Part shown: positions 1 through 7,725 of the stretch, one piece after another
How positions within the stretch are numbered: position 1 is the first letter of the stretch
How the letters are laid out: every line of letters starts with the position of its first letter
Assembly: GCA_017539045.1 (NCBI GenBank)
Contig: JAFYHS010000005.1
Coordinates: 1 to 64,000, forward strand
DNA: 64,000 nucleotides
Direction: 5' to 3'
Source: Bacteroidales bacterium
Lineage (GTDB): Bacteria; Bacteroidota; Bacteroidia; Bacteroidales; F082
Made by a program: the position numbers and the translations under genes
The notes under the pieces: model-generated
What the model saw: only the letters and a program-made list of their open reading frames with translations
What the model was told of the DNA's origin: nothing
The model's database searches: none

Positions 1-615
1 CTTTTCGGCATCTGCGCGACTGACAATGACTTCGGCAGCTGTCTGGCCATGCACGGCATAATGAATCTTGTTCTGCACCCGCTTGAAAAACTCAATGGAA
101 ATATCGGCTTGGGGATTGTAGTCGATGCTTGTGGCGTAAATATCCAGCACTTGCCTATAAAACACCTTCTCCGAAGAACGGATGTCGCGGATACGTTCGA
201 GAAGTTCTTTCCAATAACCACCTCCACCAAGGTTCTTCAGGCGGTTGTCGTCGAGGGCGAAGCCTTTGCGGATGTACTCTTTAAGTACGCCAGTGGCCCA
301 AATGCGGAATTTAGTGGCCTTGGCTGAATTAACACGATAGCCTACTGAAATAATGGCATCAAGGTTGTAGAACTGGGTTTGGTAGTTTTTGCCGTCTGCG
401 GCAGTTGCCGAGATTTTCTCGGTAACTGAATTTTTGTCTAATTCACCTGAAGCAAAAACATTCTTCAAATGAAGAGAAACATTGTCTGTTGAGCAATCAA
501 ACAATGCAGCCATAGCCTTCTGTGTGGCCCATAAGGATTCATCCTTAATAACCACTTGTATGACACCTTTTTCGTCAGGCAGTTGGTATAATATGTATTG
601 GGTTTCGTTGGTCAT
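1..615 (-). CDS. rhuM: RhuM-family protein, 3' end cut by window edge
   Basis: Reading the minus strand from the ATG at 615 gives 205 codons with no stop before base 1, so the gene is partial. The product starts MTNETQYILYQL and contains LWATQKAMAALF, followed by YNLDAIISVGYRVNS and RIWATGVLKEYI. These are hallmarks of the RhuM / DNA-binding BRO-like family described in the Salmonella SPI-3 island. The family is common in mobile and defence islands; its biochemical role is unsettled and the 'virulence' label is historical. The start codon overlaps the stop of the small remnant ORF upstream (ATGA), which suggests the two were once translationally coupled. The family call is sure; the function is not known. 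Confidence 0.85.
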   Translation of the reverse strand, partial: MTNETQYILYQLPDEKGVIQVVIKDESLWATQKAMAALFDCSTDNVSLHLKNVFASGELDKNSVTEKISATAADGKNYQTQFYNLDAIISVGYRVNSAKATKFRIWATGVLKEYIRKGFALDDNRLKNLGGGGYWKELLERIRDIRSSEKVFYRQVLDIYATSIDYNPQADISIEFFKRVQNKIHYAVHGQTAAEVIVSRADAEK

Positions 616-740
616 TGTCTAGTTTTTTGATATTTGGTATTATTCAATCTATCTGCGCCTTGCGCGTTGGCGAAACCGCTAATGTAGGCAAGGTATTTGT
701 CGTCCCACTGCTGCTTGTATTCTATTGTTTGGGTTTCCAT
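612..740 (-). pseudogene. Remnant of an AlbA_2 / Schlafen-like ATP-binding protein (42 aa)
   Basis: A 42-codon frame starts at the ATG at 740 and ends at a TGA (614-612) that overlaps the RhuM start. Its N-terminus, METQTIEYKQQW followed by DDKYLAYISGFANAQG, matches the opening of AlbA_2 (divergent AAA_4, Schlafen-like) proteins, which normally continue with a G-x-L-x-I-G-V-D strand. Here the match stops abruptly after NAQG and the frame runs through unrelated residues to the stop. An internal deletion that removed nearly all of the gene and joined its start to the RhuM start is the simplest reading. Full-length relatives are several hundred residues long. Whether the stub is still translated is unknown. 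Confidence 0.65.
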
Positions 741-802
741 ATTGCAATTCGTATCAGTAATATGTTTGTTTTGTTAGATGCTCTATAATGGGCCTCATCC
801 TT

Positions 803-2329
803 TTATAAAAACTCGTTTTTAACAAAAGTAACTTTTTTCTCTTTTATTGCACGAAACTCTCCAATAGGCAAATCTGTTTTCGGCAAAACCTCGTAAATAA
901 AAAGCCAATATCTATCCATGTCAACTATGAGACTCTTGGCTTTTTCTTTGAACTTTTTCTTTCCTTCTTTGATTTTGCCTTTTTCTTTAGTTGTTTTTAA
1001 ATAAGATAAAAGCATAAAAACACAATCCTCGCTTGCAAAGGAATCTTCAATATGATTATTTGATAAATCAAAGCCGTACTTTATTGCCCAGTATAAGGCA
1101 AAACTACAGGACTCATAAATACGCCTACTAACACCCACGTTATATACATCTTGGGCTATTTCTCTAATTGTTCCTTTTGAAATGCTGAAGGCATCAAAAA
1201 CAAATTCTTCTATCCAATGGACTAAATACGGATATAGACACACAAGATGATGAATAGTATTGATGTAATACGATAAGGCTCGTTTGCCCAAATATGTATT
1301 CGATATAGTTTTAATGGCATAAGAATAAATCGATTGATTATTTGTGCTCTTAGCCAAACTGATAACTAAATCTAGATATGCTTTTAATCTTTGAAACTTA
1401 AAAACTACTTTTTTGTCTTCTGTTAAATCGTTTCCAATATGATAACTATTTAATGCTCCTACCCAATCAGAAGTTGATGAGACAGGGAGTTTGATGATTT
1501 CCGTCTTTTTAGTATTTAAGGCTAATTCATATTTTTTGAGACTTGCATTTAAATCTAGCAAAAAGCGTTCTGCCTCATCATCCGAATTTACATAACATGT
1601 AAAATCATCAATGTTTCTAATAAAATTGTAATGTGGAGCCAAATCTTGATCAATGCGACATAAAACGAGTTCTGAAAGAAGATTTGAACTATGAGGTCCT
1701 ATTAGTAATCCATTTGTTTCTTCGTTTTTAGTATTTCGAACATGGAAATCAAGAACATTATACCACTTACTTTTATCTTCTTTGTTCTTTTTTGCTTCTT
1801 CTTTACCAACAATTGCCCAAGGAAGTGCGTGCGAATAGATACTAGGGAAACAATTTGAAATATCAGCACAGACTCTAACTCTTTTCATTATCTGAAGTTT
1901 GTCAAGGAACAACGATAAAGAATAGTCTTTGTCCGTGTAATGCTTATTCATTTCAAACAACTGTTTTTTATTTTTTAGTTTTTGAATATGAATTTGACTT
2001 ATCTTAAAACTGTGTGTTGAGGATGCTTCATTAAATACATTTCTCAATTCTTCCCAATTGTTTGAAATGCAATTACAAAGATTTGAATATGCAAAAGGGT
2101 TAGGAATAGATATTAATCTAGGGATGTTTGTATTTCTTGTCGTTTCATATCTAATATAATCACGCCCCTTTTGCTCAAATTTTGGGAAACCATTTGTTTT
2201 ACAATAATTGTAAAAAGCTTCACTCGATAAAACACCTGGTAACTTATCGGCAAACAATCCAAAACCAAGAAGACCTTCCAACAAATCGTCTTGGGATAAT
2301 TCATTCATATAATCATTATATGCCTTCAT
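803..2329 (-). CDS. Abi/UG (DRT-like) reverse transcriptase
   Basis: The 508-aa product has the order of reverse transcriptase motifs: RLISIPNPFAYSNL (residues 71-84), motif A VCADISNCFPSIY with Asp155/156, motif B TNGLLIGPHSSN (205-216), motif C IRNIDDF with Asp241-Asp242, and motif D LNTKKTEI. The catalytic aspartates are present, but the usual YxDD box reads NIDD. Motif B (GPHSSN) and the helical C-terminal part (about 330-508), in place of a group II intron thumb or maturase, point to the Abi/UG/DRT set of phage-defence enzymes, not retrons or introns. The gene lies downstream of a KAP-type NTPase and a small protein on the same strand; allowing for the NTPase frameshift the gap is about 60 bases. 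It is AT-rich compared with the core genes. The RT fold is sure; the precise DRT subgroup cannot be set without a tree. Confidence 0.85.
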   Translation of the reverse strand: MKAYNDYMNELSQDDLLEGLLGFGLFADKLPGVLSSEAFYNYCKTNGFPKFEQKGRDYIRYETTRNTNIPRLISIPNPFAYSNLCNCISNNWEELRNVFNEASSTHSFKISQIHIQKLKNKKQLFEMNKHYTDKDYSLSLFLDKLQIMKRVRVCADISNCFPSIYSHALPWAIVGKEEAKKNKEDKSKWYNVLDFHVRNTKNEETNGLLIGPHSSNLLSELVLCRIDQDLAPHYNFIRNIDDFTCYVNSDDEAERFLLDLNASLKKYELALNTKKTEIIKLPVSSTSDWVGALNSYHIGNDLTEDKKVVFKFQRLKAYLDLVISLAKSTNNQSIYSYAIKTISNTYLGKRALSYYINTIHHLVCLYPYLVHWIEEFVFDAFSISKGTIREIAQDVYNVGVSRRIYESCSFALYWAIKYGFDLSNNHIEDSFASEDCVFMLLSYLKTTKEKGKIKEGKKKFKEKAKSLIVDMDRYWLFIYEVLPKTDLPIGEFRAIKEKKVTFVKNEFL

Positions 2330-2390
2330 GGTATGTTGAATTTGATTATGTAAAACACCAAATAATTGGTGAATGATACTTGATTAAGTG

Positions 2391-2543
2391 TTATTTCGAA
2401 ACAAATCTTTTCAATACTATTGGCCAATCATCAAAATTATTATGTGACTCTTCACTTCCATTGAATATGTACGGTTGAATACTATTGTTTTTATATAGGC
2501 ACGTTTCTGCATCGTAAATCCCCAAACCTACTCTATATTGCCT
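2391..2543 (-). other. Out-of-frame continuation of the KAP NTPase C-terminus
   Basis: After the A6 run at 2543-2548 the -1 frame stays open to a TAA at 2391-2393. It encodes a protein-like segment of 50 residues that includes RVGLGIYD and FDDWPIVL and ends KRFVSK. It has no ATG of its own near its beginning. Restoring one A (A7) would fuse it in frame to the NTPase after LEKK. It is either the result of a one-base deletion (biological or a sequencing/assembly error) or is reached by slippage on the two AAA codons. Confidence 0.65.
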
Positions 2544-3796
2544 TTTTTCTCTAGAACATTTTTACAATAAAAATAATCAGTGGTATTGTTTCCAAATAAC
2601 AACATCAAATACCCAATTATATATTCAACCATCTCACTTCCAATTTCATCATATACATTTCTATACCCAGCGACCAAAAGAGTTTCATCTATGCCAATTC
2701 TTTTCATAATAATATACAACCTTAGCATTCCTAAATGAATCTGTTTATTACGGCAAATTGGGCGTTCTTTAATCTGACTATCAATGTCATCAAAAGAATC
2801 AACAATTATTCTAATGTTTTTTCCTAATAACACATCATTGGAAATGACATTTTCAATGTATTTAAGGGGTAGTTCTGTTATCTTGGCAGTCTTTTCTTGA
2901 ACAAACTTGCATCGTTCCTCTTCAAGCGAATACTTGAAAAGACCTTTCGAGGCAAATTTCTGGATGTATCCCTCAAAGTTTGTGTTTTCGCCATAAAAAT
3001 GCTCGAATATCCTCCTTGTGTTGTTATAATCCATTACAAACACAATATTGTCAAAATGGAACTTGTTGTAAAAGTATTTCCTGCTGTTTTCTATAAAATA
3101 TTTCTCATCTGTATCAAGATGGGCTGAAAAGACATTCATGATTCTAAACAGATGAGCAGGGTCTAATCTATCCATGTCCTCAATCAGCAAAACAATCCTC
3201 TTTTTAGTATGTTTCGTTTTATACTCATCGATACTGTCTTGTATTATTTTGGTTACTACATCTTCTTCAAGAATTGGAATCGTGTCTGCCTTGTTTAAAA
3301 ACTCTTCTAAAGCGTACGTTGATTTATATTTCTTCTTCAATCCAAAAACCTTATTTTTTAATTCCTTAAGCAGATTATTTAATGAAAGTGCAGCTAAAAC
3401 CCCTTTTGCAACTTCGGTTGACGAATGAAGTTGGCTAATGTATGACAACGTGCTTTCAGTAAGTCCCATGAAATTATTCTGAATATAGAATGCTAATGCT
3501 GTTTGGTCATCAATATCCAAATCCTCAGAAAGCATATTGTTGACCGTGATTTGAAATAGGACATCTCGTTTTATTAACTCAAATATGTCCTTATTTTCAA
3601 GTACCTGATAATTTATAGGGTGTAAAGTGATAAAGACAAAACTCCTATTCCGTTTTTTGATAAATTTTGATAAAAAATAGGTTTTCCCATCCCCAAACTT
3701 TGCAGAAAGAATGGTTCTTGGATGTGATTTCAAATGAAAACCAAATTCATTGATAGCATTATCGATAGGTATTTCAAATTCGGTCTTTTTTTTCAT
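2528..3796 (-). CDS. KAP-type P-loop NTPase, C-terminus frameshifted
   Basis: The 422-aa frame has a Walker A region SAKFGDGKT (residues 31-39), in which the first Gly of the classical GxxxxGKT is Ala32. A Walker B segment, IVLLIEDMDRLDP (201-213), is followed about 40 residues on by IVFVMDYNN. This is the KAP family pattern of STAND-like NTPases. No convincing transmembrane segment is seen, so it is probably soluble, unlike many KAP proteins. The ATG overlaps the TGA of the small upstream gene (4 bases), indicating translational coupling. The annotated stop lies just after a run of six A; the -1 frame beyond it reads as ordinary protein for about 50 more residues, so an intact allele would be about 468 aa. 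KAP genes in prokaryotes are known to suffer frequent disruption. The partner reverse transcriptase follows. Confidence 0.8.
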   Translation of the reverse strand: MKKKTEFEIPIDNAINEFGFHLKSHPRTILSAKFGDGKTYFLSKFIKKRNRSFVFITLHPINYQVLENKDIFELIKRDVLFQITVNNMLSEDLDIDDQTALAFYIQNNFMGLTESTLSYISQLHSSTEVAKGVLAALSLNNLLKELKNKVFGLKKKYKSTYALEEFLNKADTIPILEEDVVTKIIQDSIDEYKTKHTKKRIVLLIEDMDRLDPAHLFRIMNVFSAHLDTDEKYFIENSRKYFYNKFHFDNIVFVMDYNNTRRIFEHFYGENTNFEGYIQKFASKGLFKYSLEEERCKFVQEKTAKITELPLKYIENVISNDVLLGKNIRIIVDSFDDIDSQIKERPICRNKQIHLGMLRLYIIMKRIGIDETLLVAGYRNVYDEIGSEMVEYIIGYLMLLFGNNTTDYFYCKNVLEKKGNIE

Positions 3797-3996
3797 ACAA
3801 TCATTTCTTTTACTGCGTAATAAGATTCTTTAACGGATATGGAATACAAGCAACTCCCTCCATTTCTGTCGCTTTTTACTCCAATATGGATAACTGTGTG
3901 CTCTGAAGACACACTTATAGAGGCTATCCAATCAACATTGATAAGAATAGGTTTGCCATTATTGACAGAATCATGTAGTTCCACAAATCTTGCCAT
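3793..3996 (-). CDS. Small FlbD-like protein, first gene of the KAP-RT operon
   Basis: A 67-aa protein beginning MARFVELHDSVNNGKPILIN. The pattern (short basic/hydrophobic start, xPILINVDWIASIS, a variable strand, then SISVKESYYAVKEMI) resembles the small beta-rich FlbD-like proteins (L-x-G-x-x-I-x-x-N-x-x-x-I, ending in VKES), although the link is by eye only. The stop overlaps the start of the NTPase gene by four bases, so the two are very likely co-translated. It is the first gene of the three-gene unit and could be a regulator, scaffold or phage sensor for the NTPase and reverse transcriptase; nothing in the sequence settles this. Confidence 0.6.
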   Translation of the reverse strand: MARFVELHDSVNNGKPILINVDWIASISVSSEHTVIHIGVKSDRNGGSCLYSISVKESYYAVKEMIV

Positions 3997-4051
3997 GTTT
4001 TATTAATCTCCCAAAGTAAAATGTTTACTTCTCAATATTATCGTCGATTCT

Positions 4052-4828
4052 TCAAATTCCAACAATTACATCCGCATATTCTCTCCACCCATTTGCTGTT
4101 TTATAAGCCTCTACAGATGACATTGGAACACTTATTTTTTGAATAAACCTACCTGAATAGACATTATTTCCTAATTCAGGAGGATTTAAAGCCATACATG
4201 TGATAGTAGTTATAACATTGGGATTTATTGTTTCAAAAAACAATGCAAATGCTAAGTCGTCAATTCTATTGGTTGTACTTGGCAAGAAAACATCTGTTAA
4301 TGACTCACAATCATAGAATGCCCATGAGCCGAAAGATCGAACATTATCACCTTTAATCCCAGTCAGATTACGACATCCCAAAAAGGCACATCTGTCAACA
4401 GATGTTACAGATTTTGGAAGGTGAACATAAGTAACTAAATCACAATCATTAAAAGCCTTGTATGCTATAGCAACAACTGAATAAACAGTGCCCAGATGTG
4501 CAACACTTTCAGGAACAAACACCTCACCCCTATACTTATATACTTGGCTTGGATTATCTTGGTAAAAAGACGCTCCATTCACCATTGCAACCTCTGTAGA
4601 AGAAAGGAGTGCAAAATACATTTTGGATCCATCTTCAAAAACTGCCTCAATATACACCGTACCATCATGTTGAACTTCCGAGGTAGAAACAATTGCTGGA
4701 TTTTCAGGGGTATTACCGCCATTATTGGGTTCATCAGGTTTATTGCATCCAGTAAACCAAACTGCCACAACAAACAATATCGATAATGTTACTTTTAATA
4801 GTTTATTCATGTCTATATTCATTTTCAA
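4052..4828 (-). CDS. BspA-type leucine-rich-repeat lipoprotein
   Basis: A 258-aa secreted protein. Its N-terminus is a lipoprotein signal (LLKVTLSILFVVAVWFTGC) and the cysteine at about residue 28 would be lipidated; the likelier start is the Met before NKLLK, because MKMNID precedes it. After a Pro/Asn-rich linker it has LRR_5 / Treponema-type repeats with the characteristic AFxxCxxLxxVxLPxSVTSV pattern (for example HLPKSVTSVDRCAFLGC, then WAFYDCESLTDVFLPST), and it ends in a VPMSSVEAYKTANGW segment typical of BspA-like proteins. Such proteins face the surface or periplasm and bind ligands or host proteins in related species. It may be unrelated to the defence genes below it. A TATCTTTG promoter box lies at 4838-4845. 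Confidence 0.85.
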   Translation of the reverse strand: MKMNIDMNKLLKVTLSILFVVAVWFTGCNKPDEPNNGGNTPENPAIVSTSEVQHDGTVYIEAVFEDGSKMYFALLSSTEVAMVNGASFYQDNPSQVYKYRGEVFVPESVAHLGTVYSVVAIAYKAFNDCDLVTYVHLPKSVTSVDRCAFLGCRNLTGIKGDNVRSFGSWAFYDCESLTDVFLPSTTNRIDDLAFALFFETINPNVITTITCMALNPPELGNNVYSGRFIQKISVPMSSVEAYKTANGWREYADVIVGI

Positions 4829-4837
4829 TTATTCGTG

Positions 4838-4845
4838 CAAAGATA
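4838..4845 (-). promoter_or_regulatory. TATCTTTG -7 box for the LRR lipoprotein
   Basis: TATCTTTG on the minus strand fits the Bacteroidota -7 consensus TAnnTTTG. It lies about 10-20 bases upstream of the possible start codons of the LRR lipoprotein. A CTTG at 4863-4866 could be a poor -33 element. Confidence 0.5.
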
Positions 4846-4887
4846 CATAATTTGAAAGAAAACAAGAAGTTCTTTTGATATTTATCG

Positions 4888-4895
4888 TACTTTTG
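4888..4895 (+). promoter_or_regulatory. TACTTTTG -7 box for the prolyl oligopeptidase gene
   Basis: TACTTTTG matches TAnnTTTG about 43 bases upstream of the ATG at 4938. No good TTTG element is seen at the expected distance, so the call rests on the -7 box alone. The box would place transcription start downstream of the upstream Met at 4875, which supports the start at 4938. Confidence 0.4.
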
Positions 4896-4937
4896 TCCCC
4901 AACAATCTTTGAATCTTTAAATCTTAAATCCTTAATA

Positions 4938-7082
4938 ATGAAAAAACTCACCTTTTTGATTATGGGCAGTATCATCACCCTTTTCGGCTGCAACCAACAG
5001 CCGCAACGCTATTCCGTCAAGGCTTATCCCGAGACGCGAAAAGACACCACCGTCGTTGACGACTATTTCGGCACGAAGGTCGCCGACCCGTACCGTTGGC
5101 TCGAAAACGACACCTCCGCCGAGACCGCGAAATGGGTCAAGGAGCAGAACGAAGTCACGCAAGACTATCTGAGCCACATCCCCTTCCGCAGCGCCCTCAA
5201 GGACCGCCTGACGCAACTCGTGGACTATGAGCGCTATGGCATGCCTTCGAAGGAACACGGCCGCTACATCTACTCGAAGAACGACGGCCTCCAGAACCAA
5301 AGCGTCATCTATATGCAGGAGACGCTCGACGGCGAGCCCACCGTCTTGTTAGATCCCAACAAACTATCCGATGACGGCACCGTCTCGTTGGGTGGCATCA
5401 GCTTCTCCAACGACGGCAAATACATGGCCTACACCATCCAACGCAGCGGCTCCGACTGGGTTGAAATCTACGTGAAGGACATGGACACACTCGAACTTCT
5501 CCCCGACCACATCGAATGGGCCAAGTTCACGGGTGCATCCTGGTACAAGGACGGCTTCTTCTATGCCGCCTACGACCGCCCCGAAGCTGGCAAGGAGTTC
5601 AGCAACGTGAACGAAAACCACAAGATCTACTACCACAAACTCGGCACGCCACAAGAGCAAGACGAGCTCTTCTACTCCAACCCTGCCCAGCCGCGCTATT
5701 TCCACCAAGTGGACCTCACCGAAGACGAGCATTACATGTTCCTCTTCGAGAGTGGCCAAGGCGCAGGCAGCACGCTGTGGATCCGCGACATGCAAGACCC
5801 AAAGGGTAAGTTCGTCCAAATCGCCGATGACATGGACTACCAGTATGGTCCCATCGACGTCATCAACGACACGCTGTATATCTTCACCAATTACAACGCA
5901 CCCAAGGGCCGCATCTGCAAAGTGTCGGCCAAGACCCCGCAGATGGAAAACTGGGTCGACGTGATTCCCGAAAGCGATAACGTAATCGCTGGCATCAGCC
6001 TCGCCAAGGGCAAGATGATCGTCACCTACGACAAGGACGCCGCCAACCACGCCTACGTCTACACCATGGACGGCCAACAACTCCACGAGATTGCCCTGCC
6101 GACCTACGGCGCCGTCGGTTTCAGCAGCGAATACAAGGAGCCCGAAGTGTTCTATGCCTTCACCTCATTCGTCTTCCCGACCACGATTTACCAATACAAC
6201 ATCGATGATAACACTTCCACCGTGTTCCGTGCCCCTGCCATCGACTTCAAGTCGGACGACTACGTCACCGAGCAGGTCTTCGTCACCTCGAAGGACGGCA
6301 CCAAGGTCCCGATGTTCCTTACCTACAAGAAAGGCTTGCAGAAAGACGGCACCAACCCGACCTTCCTGTATGGCTACGGCGGCTTCAACATCACCCTCAA
6401 CCCAGGCTTCAGCACCTCGCGTCTGCCCTTCATCGAGAACGGCGGCATCTATGCCCAAATGAACCTGCGTGGTGGCAACGAATACGGTGAGGATTGGCAC
6501 CTGGCTGGCACCAAGTTGCAGAAGCAGAACGTCTTCGACGACTGCATCGCCTGCGCCGAATACCTTATCAATAATGGCTACACTTCGCCGAAGTACTTGG
6601 CTCTAAATGGTGGCTCCAACGGCGGTCTGCTCGTCGGTGCTGTAGTCAACCAGCGTCCCGACCTCTTCGCTGTGGCCGTGCCGCAAGTCGGCGTGATGGA
6701 CATGTTGCGCTACCACCTCTTCACCATCGGCTGGAACTGGGCCAGCGACTATGGCACCAGCGAGGACGACGAGGCCATGTTCAAGGCCCTGTATGCTTAC
6801 TCGCCGCTGCACACCATCAAGAGCGGCGAAGATGTGCACTATCCCGCCATCATGGTCACCACTGCCGACCACGACGACCGTGTGGTGCCCGCCCACTCGT
6901 TCAAGTATGCGGCCACCTTGCAGGCTGCCCAGACTGGCGACCAGCCCAAGATCATCCGCATCGACACCAAGGCCGGTCACGGCGGTGGCAAGCCCATCTC
7001 CAAGGTCCTGGAAGAACAGGCTGACATCTATTCGTTCATCCTGTATAACATGGGATTGACCTATCCGAAGGAGGCGAAATAA
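4938..7082 (+). CDS. Prolyl oligopeptidase family (S9A) lipoprotein
   Basis: A 714-aa serine peptidase. The start at 4938 gives a lipoprotein signal MKKLTFLIMGSIITLFGC; an upstream in-frame Met at 4875 would spoil it. The N-terminal helix and seven-bladed propeller (DPYRWLENDTS) are followed by the alpha/beta hydrolase domain. The catalytic triad is visible: Ser560 in LNGGSNGG, Asp in DHDDRVVP (646/647) and His681 in KAGHGGG. Family members cleave short proline-containing peptides; the lipid anchor places this one in the periplasm or at the outer membrane. Length is typical of the family. A strong hairpin terminator follows the gene. Confidence 0.95.
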   Translation: MKKLTFLIMGSIITLFGCNQQPQRYSVKAYPETRKDTTVVDDYFGTKVADPYRWLENDTSAETAKWVKEQNEVTQDYLSHIPFRSALKDRLTQLVDYERYGMPSKEHGRYIYSKNDGLQNQSVIYMQETLDGEPTVLLDPNKLSDDGTVSLGGISFSNDGKYMAYTIQRSGSDWVEIYVKDMDTLELLPDHIEWAKFTGASWYKDGFFYAAYDRPEAGKEFSNVNENHKIYYHKLGTPQEQDELFYSNPAQPRYFHQVDLTEDEHYMFLFESGQGAGSTLWIRDMQDPKGKFVQIADDMDYQYGPIDVINDTLYIFTNYNAPKGRICKVSAKTPQMENWVDVIPESDNVIAGISLAKGKMIVTYDKDAANHAYVYTMDGQQLHEIALPTYGAVGFSSEYKEPEVFYAFTSFVFPTTIYQYNIDDNTSTVFRAPAIDFKSDDYVTEQVFVTSKDGTKVPMFLTYKKGLQKDGTNPTFLYGYGGFNITLNPGFSTSRLPFIENGGIYAQMNLRGGNEYGEDWHLAGTKLQKQNVFDDCIACAEYLINNGYTSPKYLALNGGSNGGLLVGAVVNQRPDLFAVAVPQVGVMDMLRYHLFTIGWNWASDYGTSEDDEAMFKALYAYSPLHTIKSGEDVHYPAIMVTTADHDDRVVPAHSFKYAATLQAAQTGDQPKIIRIDTKAGHGGGKPISKVLEEQADIYSFILYNMGLTYPKEAK

Positions 7083-7103
7083 TCGCTGACCTTCATGCAC
7101 AAA

Positions 7104-7137
7104 AATCGCCCGTCAGGTTCATTCTTGACGGGCGATT
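7104..7137. terminator. Hairpin between convergent genes
   Basis: A perfect 12-bp stem (AATCGCCCGTCA and its complement) with a 10-base loop lies 22 bases after the prolyl oligopeptidase stop and is followed by CTTATTTT. The opposite strand also carries a T-rich exit, so it may serve the convergent gene at 7168 too. Confidence 0.85.
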
Positions 7138-7167
7138 CTTATTTTCCGATTGTCTTTCAACAACTCT

Positions 7168-7656
7168 TTACCAACAGTACTTCACCGCATACCAAATGGC
7201 CACGAACTGCTCGATGGTGACATTGTCGGAAAGGTTGAAATCGACATCCGAAGTATAGCTGGATGTGTTTTTATACACTTTGAGGCCTTGCTTGTTGGCA
7301 AAGACATCGGAGGTATAACTCGAATTGCCTTTGTAGAGTTTGCCGTCCCTAATCGTGAAAACCACATCGGAAGAATACGAAGACGACCCTTTGTAGACTT
7401 TGCCATCCCTGATGGTGAACAAGATATCACTACTATAATAGGAATTGCCCTTGTACACCTTGTTGTCGTCAATTCGGCAAAGGACATCGGACGAGTACAA
7501 GGAATTACCTTTATACACTTTATTGTCCTTTAAATTGCAGATTACGTCGCTGCTGTAAGAGGAGTTGCCCTTATACACTTTCACTTGGGCGAAACTGCTG
7601 ATAAAAGCCCAACAGAAGCATACGGTCAACAGGGTTCTCTGATAGTGTTTTTTCAT
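7168..7656 (-). CDS. Secreted six-repeat protein (beta-flower-like)
   Basis: A 162-aa protein with a signal peptide (ending about SSFAQ, residue 24) followed by six tandem repeats of about 19 residues with the pattern KVYKGNSxYSSDVxxxIxDN. The repeats are also nearly identical at the DNA level, so the array could expand and contract by recombination. A 27-residue tail without the repeat follows (NLSDNVTIEQFVAIWYAVKYCW region). The regular alternation of hydrophobic residues suggests short beta hairpins closing into a ring, like the small beta-flower domains of Bacteroidota; that fold is an inference. The function is unknown. It is likely periplasmic or on the surface. Confidence 0.7.
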   Translation of the reverse strand: MKKHYQRTLLTVCFCWAFISSFAQVKVYKGNSSYSSDVICNLKDNKVYKGNSLYSSDVLCRIDDNKVYKGNSYYSSDILFTIRDGKVYKGSSSYSSDVVFTIRDGKLYKGNSSYTSDVFANKQGLKVYKNTSSYTSDVDFNLSDNVTIEQFVAIWYAVKYCW

Positions 7657-7725
7657 GATAGTCGAACATGCATTTTACTCTGCAAAAGTAGCTAATACAA
7701 AAGTATCTCGCCACTTTGAGAAAGA

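Noticed and set aside
803-2329. Retron or group II intron identity for the reverse transcriptase
   Set aside because: No maturase or endonuclease domain, no retron motif (NAxxH, VTG) and no msr/msd-like repeats were seen nearby; motif B fits the Abi/UG set better.
4932-7100. Long open frames on the minus strand and in other plus frames inside the prolyl oligopeptidase gene
   Set aside because: They are low-complexity shadows of a GC-rich gene with a full catalytic triad in the chosen frame.
7225-7600. CRISPR array
   Set aside because: The regular repeats at this site are coding and in frame, with no unrelated spacers; no other regular repeat-spacer pattern was noticed in the window.
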